From the NCBI GenBank assembly GCA_002385605.1, contig DGDU01000025.1:1-14206 (forward strand): a DNA stretch of 14,206 nucleotides, in the 5' to 3' direction. Source of the DNA: Christensenella sp. UBA3944 (GTDB lineage Bacteria > Bacillota > Clostridia > Christensenellales > DTU072). Shown in pieces: positions 9,278 to 14,206 of the stretch (the first letter of the stretch is position 1; the number at the start of each line of letters is the position of its first letter). The position numbers and the translations under genes are program-made. Under the pieces are notes generated by a model. That model was given only the letters and a program-made list of their open reading frames with translations, made no database searches and was not told the DNA's origin.

Positions 9278-9919
9278 TTATTTATTGATAATGTTGCAAA
9301 AAGCTTCTATGATGTCTTCCGCAACAATATCGTCTTTTTTGAGAATCTTTTTTACCTCGCTTTCGATATAAAGCCTGGCGCTTTCTTCCATAACGCGGCA
9401 GACCTCGAAGGCTTCGTCCATCGAGCCGGCGCAAACCACAAGCCCGTGGTTGGCCTGCAGGCAGGCGTTGCGCCCCTCTAAGGCTTTAATGGTCGATTTG
9501 GTGAGGGAGTCGGTGCTGGGAAGCCCGTATCTGGCAAGCCTCGCCTCGCCGCCGACAAGCCGCCTCATCTCCTCGCTCATTACGGGCAAGCTTTTTCTTG
9601 CCGCCGCGACCGAACTGCTGTTGAGGGGGTGGCTGTGTATTACGGCGTTTATATCCTTGCGTTCGCGGTAGATTGCCGCGTGAATCTTTTTCTCGGAAGT
9701 CGGCTTTACATGGCTGTTGTATTCCAGCGTTTCGATGTCGACGACAACCATATCGTCGGGGGTAAGCCTGGTGTAGTCCAGCCCCGAGGGGGTTACCACC
9801 ATGTGGCGCTCGTCCAGCCTTATGGACAGGTTGCCCCATGTGCCCTGCGTAAGCCCTTTCTCCAGAAGCCTTATGCCGGCGTCTTTTAGAGCCTGTCTTA
9901 TTTCTTTTTCTGTCATCAT
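9278..9919 (-). CDS. Class II aldolase (fuculose/rhamnulose-phosphate aldolase-like)
   Basis: 213 residues, close to the length of FucA-type aldolases and AraD-type epimerases. The active site looks complete: GN (29-30), TPSG (43-46) for phosphate, PTSE with catalytic Glu76, HSHP giving metal ligands His95 and His97, and NHG giving His158. The expected reaction is retro-aldol cleavage of a ketose phosphate to a triose phosphate (dihydroxyacetone phosphate for ketose-1-phosphates) plus an aldehyde. An AraD-like epimerase is the main alternative, since the folds and metal ligands are shared. The start at 9919 is favoured because AGGAGGAG lies 8 nt upstream; Met2 at 9916 is possible. It overlaps the preceding aldolase-like gene by 4 nt, so translation is probably coupled. 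Cytoplasmic, probably Zn-dependent. Confidence 0.9.
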   Translation of the reverse strand: MMTEKEIRQALKDAGIRLLEKGLTQGTWGNLSIRLDERHMVVTPSGLDYTRLTPDDMVVVDIETLEYNSHVKPTSEKKIHAAIYRERKDINAVIHSHPLNSSSVAAARKSLPVMSEEMRRLVGGEARLARYGLPSTDSLTKSTIKALEGRNACLQANHGLVVCAGSMDEAFEVCRVMEESARLYIESEVKKILKKDDIVAEDIIEAFCNIINK

Positions 9920-9935
9920 ATCTCGAGCTCCTCCT
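9916..9935 (-). promoter_or_regulatory. ATGA overlap and internal RBS coupling the two aldolase genes
   Basis: The upstream gene ends in TGA at 9918-9916 and the next begins with ATG at 9919-9917, giving an ATGA overlap. AGGAGGAG (9935-9928) sits inside the last codons of the upstream gene, 8 nt before the ATG. This arrangement usually gives coupled translation and similar protein amounts, which fits partners of one complex. Confidence 0.85.
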
Positions 9936-10548
9936 GTTTGGCTTTCTGGTCGGCCTTGCTGTACTTATTCTTATATATAACCCTCATAAGCAAAGCCTCG
10001 AGGAAGGGTATTTTTACGGCGCCGCCGAGTATCGTACCCTCGATGTAGGCTTTGGCGCCCTTCTCGAGCACCATAGAGCCCGTGTAGGCTTCGTCGGGGG
10101 TGCGCCCCACAGCCACAACGCCGCCGTTTTTAACTATGCAGGCGTTGCTTTTGCCTATAAACTTTACAATCGTCTTTGGCTCATAGGAGGGCGCGAATTT
10201 AATCGATGGGCCTATTATCTGCGCCATATCGTCGAGCACGGCGACCATGCTGTTGAGGTGCTTTGCCGCCGCCACGCAGTACGGCGCGTGGTTGGTGATT
10301 ATGGCGTTTACATCGGGCCTTGCCAAATAAAGCTGCCTGTGCAACGCAGGCATGCGGTTGGCGGGCACCTGGGCAAAGCCCAGCCTCGAGATGTCGCTTT
10401 CTGTAACCTCCCCTATTTCTTTGTCGGGGTTGGTGACATACATGCCGTCGCCGTCGCGGATGCTAAGGCAATCCCCGAGAGCGACAAGGTTTTCTTTTTT
10501 GAGCTCCTTGCAATAGAACAACAATTCCTTAATCTTTTTGTCTGTCAT
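9916..10548 (-). CDS. Class II aldolase-fold protein with degraded active site (probable pseudoenzyme)
   Basis: 210 residues, collinear with the class II aldolase encoded next. The fold is recognisable from GDCLSIRDGDGMYVTNP (25-41), ALHRQLYLARPDVNAIITNHAPY (from 68), ACIVKNGGVVAVG (136-148) and DEAYTGSMVLEKGAKAYIEG (from 152). The catalytic residues are mostly gone. By alignment with the active neighbour, the Glu is Met66, the first metal His is Thr85, the second survives as His87, and the third (NHG) has become Gly142 (NGG). The GN phosphate motif is GD. It probably cannot bind the metal or catalyse the aldol reaction. A regulatory or structural subunit of a mixed oligomer with the active aldolase is a reasonable inference; a different, metal-free chemistry is the alternative. 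GGCGGAG lies 5 nt before the ATG, and the kinase stop is 19 nt upstream. Confidence 0.8.
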   Translation of the reverse strand: MTDKKIKELLFYCKELKKENLVALGDCLSIRDGDGMYVTNPDKEIGEVTESDISRLGFAQVPANRMPALHRQLYLARPDVNAIITNHAPYCVAAAKHLNSMVAVLDDMAQIIGPSIKFAPSYEPKTIVKFIGKSNACIVKNGGVVAVGRTPDEAYTGSMVLEKGAKAYIEGTILGGAVKIPFLEALLMRVIYKNKYSKADQKAKQEELEI

Positions 10549-10567
10549 TTTTACTCCGCCCGTTGGT

Positions 10568-12091
10568 TTATTTTGAAGAAAATCTTTCTTTGTTAGCCCT
10601 GTCGTAAGCCGCTTTCAGCCCGTAGAAAACATCCTTGTAGGACTGGAAGAGTTTTTTGTATAATTCGTGGTTTTGGGCATTCGGAATGTAGGTTTTGGAT
10701 ACCCGTGTGAACTTGTGCGCGTCGGAGAAGTCCTTGAGCACGCCCAACCCGATGAGAGCGATGAGGGCGCCGCCCAAAGCGCCGGCGTTGCGGGGGTTCT
10801 CCAGCACGCCGAATTCGGTGCCCGTGATGTCGGCGATGATTTGCATCCATACATCGTCCAGCGCGCCGCCGCCTATTACCCTGAAGCTGCGGCAGGAAAG
10901 CTTGTAGTCCTTCTTGAAGTTTTCTAGTATCCAGGCGAGGTTATAGCCTATGCCCTCGTAGACCGCGCGCATAAGGTGCTCTCTCGTGTGGCACTCGTTG
11001 ATGTTAAAGAGGGTTGCCCTCGTGGTCGTAGAGCTTACGGGGCACCTTTCGCCAAGCATCCACGGCGTGCAGATGAGGTTGTCGGAGCCCGCGGGAATCT
11101 TGGCGATTTGCTCGTCCATATACCTGAAGATATCGTCGCCGTATTGCTCTTTTTCTTTGCGGAAAAACTGGTTCATAAGCCACTCTATATTGCTGCCCGC
11201 GGCCTCGGTTATGCCCACAATCAGGTTCATATCGGGGTCGGCGCTTTGTATCGCGGCGGCGCCGTTTTTGAATTTGGTTTCTGTCCTCGAGGAGGCGCAG
11301 ACCCAAGCCGATGTGCCAAGGTAGACATGGATGTCGCCGTCGTTGGTCATGCCGCTGCCTATGCAGGCGCTTTGCACATCGTCGCAGCCGCCGAACACGG
11401 GGGTGCCTTCTGGAAGCCCTAGCTCCTCTGCCGCCTGCTTTGTAAGCCCGCCAACCCTGTCGGTGGATTTGACGAGGGGCGGAAGCTTCTTCATATCCAG
11501 CCCCGTTAACTTAAGCACCGAAAGCCAGTCCTTTTTCTTGAGGTCTAAGCCGTAAGACGAGGCGCCCGAAAGCTCGGCGACCATCCTGCCCGTGCACTTG
11601 AATTTGAGGTACCCGTTAACATCCAGTATGCATTTGGTGCGGTTGTAGACATCGGGGCGCTCTTCTTTTAGCCATATAATCTTGGCGATAACATCCTTGC
11701 CCATTATCGGGGTGCCAGCAAGAAGCGTGAATATCTTTTTTCCGCCGAACTTGTTCATTATCGCGTCGGCCTGCTTCTGCGCCCTGCCGTCTACCCAGGT
11801 GATGTTGGGGTACAGCACGATGCCGTTTTCGTCCACGGGAATGATGCCCATAGCCTGCGTGGTAAATATCACGCCTTTTACCTCGTCCGGCTTGATGCCC
11901 GCCTTTTTGACGAGCGCGCGGGTGGTCGTAGTTACCGCCGCCCAGTATTCCTCGGGCTTTTGCTCTACCCAGGCGGGGTAGGGATAATAGGTATTATATG
12001 GCGCGACCGCCATGTCGATTATCTTGCCGTTGAAGTCGACAAGAATGGCCTTGTCCGAACTTGTGCCTATGTCGTGAGAAATGATATACAT
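10568..12091 (-). CDS. FGGY-family carbohydrate kinase (xylulokinase-like)
   Basis: 507 residues from ATG 12091, the normal size for FGGY kinases. The N-terminal HDIGTSSDKA (6-15) is the phosphate-1 motif with Asp7. WVDGRAQKQ (99-107) matches the sugar-binding region. GGCDDVQSACIGSG (234-247) carries the catalytic base Asp237. LGTSAW (258-263) and GGGALDDVWMQIIADITG (407-424) are the nucleotide-site motifs, the latter closest to xylulokinases. It phosphorylates a sugar or polyol with ATP; the partner aldolase suggests a ketose whose phosphate is then cleaved. A frame extension to TTG 12109 exists, but GGAGGT directly before ATG 12091 would lie inside it, so the shorter start is preferred. It is the first gene of the operon. 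Xylulose, fuculose, rhamnulose and ribulose all remain possible substrates. Confidence 0.93.
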   Translation of the reverse strand: MYIISHDIGTSSDKAILVDFNGKIIDMAVAPYNTYYPYPAWVEQKPEEYWAAVTTTTRALVKKAGIKPDEVKGVIFTTQAMGIIPVDENGIVLYPNITWVDGRAQKQADAIMNKFGGKKIFTLLAGTPIMGKDVIAKIIWLKEERPDVYNRTKCILDVNGYLKFKCTGRMVAELSGASSYGLDLKKKDWLSVLKLTGLDMKKLPPLVKSTDRVGGLTKQAAEELGLPEGTPVFGGCDDVQSACIGSGMTNDGDIHVYLGTSAWVCASSRTETKFKNGAAAIQSADPDMNLIVGITEAAGSNIEWLMNQFFRKEKEQYGDDIFRYMDEQIAKIPAGSDNLICTPWMLGERCPVSSTTTRATLFNINECHTREHLMRAVYEGIGYNLAWILENFKKDYKLSCRSFRVIGGGALDDVWMQIIADITGTEFGVLENPRNAGALGGALIALIGLGVLKDFSDAHKFTRVSKTYIPNAQNHELYKKLFQSYKDVFYGLKAAYDRANKERFSSK

Positions 12092-12094
12092 AGT

Positions 12095-12100
12095 ACCTCC
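12095..12100 (-). promoter_or_regulatory. RBS fixing the kinase start
   Basis: GGAGGT lies 3 nt before ATG 12091 (4 nt counting from GGAGG), slightly closer than usual. It decides against the six-residue-longer TTG start at 12109, which has no such site upstream. Confidence 0.75.
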
Positions 12101-12110
12101 GCAAAACAAT

Positions 12111-12146
12111 AAAAATTATTAAAACACGGCGGCAAAATGCCGCCGT
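12111..12146 (-). terminator. Intrinsic terminator after the upstream surface-protein gene
   Basis: On the minus strand an 8-bp perfect stem ACGGCGGC/GCCGCCGT with a 5-nt loop (ATTTT) is followed by GTTTTAATAATTTTT. It starts 7 nt after the TAA at 12156-12154. It separates the surface-protein gene from the sugar operon. Only about 34 nt remain between the stem and the kinase ATG. Confidence 0.85.
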
Positions 12147-12153
12147 TAATCGC

Positions 12154-14206
12154 TTATTGTGGGCTGTTTATCGTGAACTCAACCGAGCTTACGCCATCGA
12201 TTATGTAGTTGCGGGAGATGGTCGCGATGTAGGTACCCGCGTCCTTGGGCGGGCAGTTTACCATGACTATCTCGCCGTTTATGTCTAGGGGCTTCTGCAC
12301 GATTTCGCCCGTGGCTTTGTCGATATATATGATATCCTTTTGTGCTATCTCGATTATGGCGTTGCCCGCGCCGAGGTAGTAAGCCGTTATGGGCTTCTCC
12401 TGCCCGTCGGCGACAAGGTCAAGCAGGCCCGTGAATGTGATGTTGCCGAGTATGGGCAGAGGCTTTATCGTAAGCTTGCCTGGCGTGAAAACAATAATAT
12501 AGTAGTCGTTCTGGTTGTCGCCCGCGACAAGCTCGAAGTCTATGGTGTAGCCGAGGATTGCGTTGCTGGCGTCATACCTTACATCGTTGCCCGCTTCTAT
12601 ACCCTTGCGCAAGAGCCTTATCTCTATCCTGTCGTTTCCGACAAGCGGGGTATCGGTGCCGCTGTAACCTAAGTAGTAGTAACCTTTAACGGTGGGGTCG
12701 TTCGGGTCGGGCATATTGAAGTCGGGGTCGGGGAAGGAGTAATACTTCTCGAAGTCCTTGCCATAGATTTCGATAATCTTTTGCATTATGGTGAGGTTGT
12801 GCGAAATCTCTTCGTAGCCCTCGTAGTATTCGTTCTCGTGCACGGTTACCTTTATGGGATAAATGCCGGGGGTGAGAGGCCTTTCGGGTACCCAAACCGT
12901 CGTTTGCACGCCGTTTACCGCCTGCTGGATACCGAAACTCCAGGTAATCTGCGGGATTTCAAATCCGGGTATGCCCGAGGGCAAAGCGCTGATTACGGGG
13001 GTGAGGTTCTGCCCGTAGCGGAAAGCTATATCCCTGTACTCCAGCTCGGCCTTAAGCTTCTTGTATGTAGTTACCGTGAAACTGTCGGTAAAGCCCTTGT
13101 ATGATATGGTGACAGTCCTTATTTCGGAAGCGATGGCGCTGCCCACGGGGAAGGGGTCGCGGTTGTAGGTTACCGACACTTCGGGATTGGTCATGTAGAT
13201 AAAGTCGTAAGAGATAGAGCCGTCGTAAAGCTCGTACTTGCGTCTTATCAGCCCGCCGCGAAGGTCAATATTCTGCCCCACTGCATAATGCAACTGGTCG
13301 GGGTCTTTAATAATTTCGATGTCTATGAGGGTCTTTTGCGGGTCGAGATAGAGCCATACGGGTATGGTCTTGCCGCAGTAGTTTATCTCGAGCTCGCGGG
13401 TGTAGATGATGTTGCCCTCGGCGTCCTTATAGTCCACCTTCTTGTCGTAGTTGACATTTGCGGAGGTAATGCCGCGCTCTACGGTTGCCGTCCTTATCGT
13501 GCCCGTGCCGTCTACATACCTGTAGGTTACAAGCAGGACGAAAGAGGTAAGGTCGAGATCCTCGCCGTAGCGCACGGTTAGCATCTTACGCACAACGCCG
13601 TCCTGATCCTCGTGCTCTTTGAGAAGGTACTCGTAGACGGGCTGCCCGCCTTCCTGCCCTACTACAATCCTTTGGTCTTCGTCGTATTCGATGGAGACTA
13701 TTTCGCCCTTTACAAGCTCTATCGTGTAATCGCGCTTGAGTTTCTGGTACTGCCCGTCGAGGATAACGGTAACCGTCTTCTGGGCGTAGAACTGGTCGGA
13801 GAGCAGGCTCATATTGGGGAAGACGAAGCTCCACTTGGGGTCGCTGAAATCGGTCTCCTCGACGAAGGTGTCGTCATCATAAAGAATACGCACCTTAAGG
13901 CCCATAAGGTCTATGGTTGTGTCGGTGCCGTAAATGTAAAGCTGTTTTGGAAGTTTGATTATCTGGATGGACTTTTCCCACCTGCCGATTATTCTCATCG
14001 AGTAGGTGGCGCTCTGCCCGCGGTACCTGAAGGTTACCACCTGGTTGCCTATGCGGTTGCGGTCGCAAAGCACGAGGATGTCGTCTTCGGTGCGGGGCTC
14101 GCCCGAGTATTTGACATTAGCGTAAATTATGTTGCCCGAAGGGGCGCCGCTTCCGATAAGCAGCGTCTTTTGGGAGCCGTCGGAATATGTAACCAGGAAG
14201 TTGAAA
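12154..14206 (-). CDS. Ig-like/MBG-repeat surface protein, C-terminal 683 residues
   Basis: The frame is open at the right edge; 683 residues are visible. There is a GTG at 14073, but in-frame coding with the same module pattern continues upstream of it to 14206, so it is an internal valine and the true start is outside the window. Ig-like units resembling Big_3 start near visible residues 1 (partial), 75, about 166 and 292, with strands such as LYIYGTDTTIDLMG and LHYAVGQNIDLRGG. MBG-like units follow near 384, 474 and 581. The protein ends in a beta strand with no LPXTG motif, no hydrophobic tail and no charged anchor, so attachment must come from the N-terminus (not seen) or be non-covalent. 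The Ig-then-MBG order is the same as in the giant lipoprotein at 20-6196, which suggests the two are paralogues. The ligand is unknown. Confidence 0.85.
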   Translation of the reverse strand, partial: FNFLVTYSDGSQKTLLIGSGAPSGNIIYANVKYSGEPRTEDDILVLCDRNRIGNQVVTFRYRGQSATYSMRIIGRWEKSIQIIKLPKQLYIYGTDTTIDLMGLKVRILYDDDTFVEETDFSDPKWSFVFPNMSLLSDQFYAQKTVTVILDGQYQKLKRDYTIELVKGEIVSIEYDEDQRIVVGQEGGQPVYEYLLKEHEDQDGVVRKMLTVRYGEDLDLTSFVLLVTYRYVDGTGTIRTATVERGITSANVNYDKKVDYKDAEGNIIYTRELEINYCGKTIPVWLYLDPQKTLIDIEIIKDPDQLHYAVGQNIDLRGGLIRRKYELYDGSISYDFIYMTNPEVSVTYNRDPFPVGSAIASEIRTVTISYKGFTDSFTVTTYKKLKAELEYRDIAFRYGQNLTPVISALPSGIPGFEIPQITWSFGIQQAVNGVQTTVWVPERPLTPGIYPIKVTVHENEYYEGYEEISHNLTIMQKIIEIYGKDFEKYYSFPDPDFNMPDPNDPTVKGYYYLGYSGTDTPLVGNDRIEIRLLRKGIEAGNDVRYDASNAILGYTIDFELVAGDNQNDYYIIVFTPGKLTIKPLPILGNITFTGLLDLVADGQEKPITAYYLGAGNAIIEIAQKDIIYIDKATGEIVQKPLDINGEIVMVNCPPKDAGTYIATISRNYIIDGVSSVEFTINSPQ

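Noticed and set aside
12092..12109. Kinase start at TTG 12109
   Set aside because: It would place the good GGAGGT ribosome site inside the coding region and adds six residues not needed by the fold; ATG 12091 is better.
12154..14073. A complete 639-residue gene starting at GTG 14073
   Set aside because: The reading frame continues upstream to the window edge with the same Ig-like sequence character and no RBS stands before this GTG, so it is an internal codon of a longer gene.

Overview
All genes in this window lie on the minus strand. It is probably a metagenome-assembled contig from an uncultured Gram-positive bacterium, most likely Bacillota/Clostridia. The reasons are strong GGAGG-type ribosome binding sites, consensus-like sigma-A promoters with 17-bp spacers, intrinsic terminators with T-tracts, a lipobox signal peptide on a giant modular surface protein, and no outer-membrane machinery in view. 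The taxon is an inference. The first 19 bases are exactly the Tn5/Nextera mosaic end, a sequencing-library remnant and not genome.

Layout in transcription order, right to left. (1) 14206-12154: the 3' end of a large Ig-like/MBG-repeat surface protein, open at the right edge, followed by a terminator hairpin. (2) 12091-7763: a compact four-gene sugar-catabolic operon. It encodes an FGGY-family sugar kinase, a class II aldolase-fold protein that has lost nearly all its active-site residues, an apparently active class II aldolase (ATGA overlap with the previous gene), and a GPH/MelB-type cation:sugar symporter. (3) 7662-6538: a 374-residue protein with the IS200-like/REP-associated (RAYT) Y1-transposase fold, in which both HUH histidines and the usual tyrosine position are replaced. 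It has its own TTGACA-17-TATATT promoter and a strong terminator. (4) 6196-20: a giant lipoprotein of at least 2,059 residues, preceded by a TTGAAG-17-TATACT promoter. It has about 12 Ig-like (Big_3-type) modules followed by about 10 MBG/YDG-type modules and runs off the left edge.

Likely workings: the symporter imports a sugar or ketose, the kinase phosphorylates it, and the aldolase splits the sugar phosphate into a triose phosphate and an aldehyde. There is no isomerase, regulator or glycosidase in the window, so the substrate cannot be named. The two repeat proteins probably extend from the cell surface for adhesion or carbohydrate contact, and they flank the sugar operon.

The most interesting points are two apparent pseudoenzymes kept as intact genes: the HUH-less transposase-like protein and the inactive-looking aldolase paralogue encoded directly before its active relative. 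The giant lipoprotein comes third.
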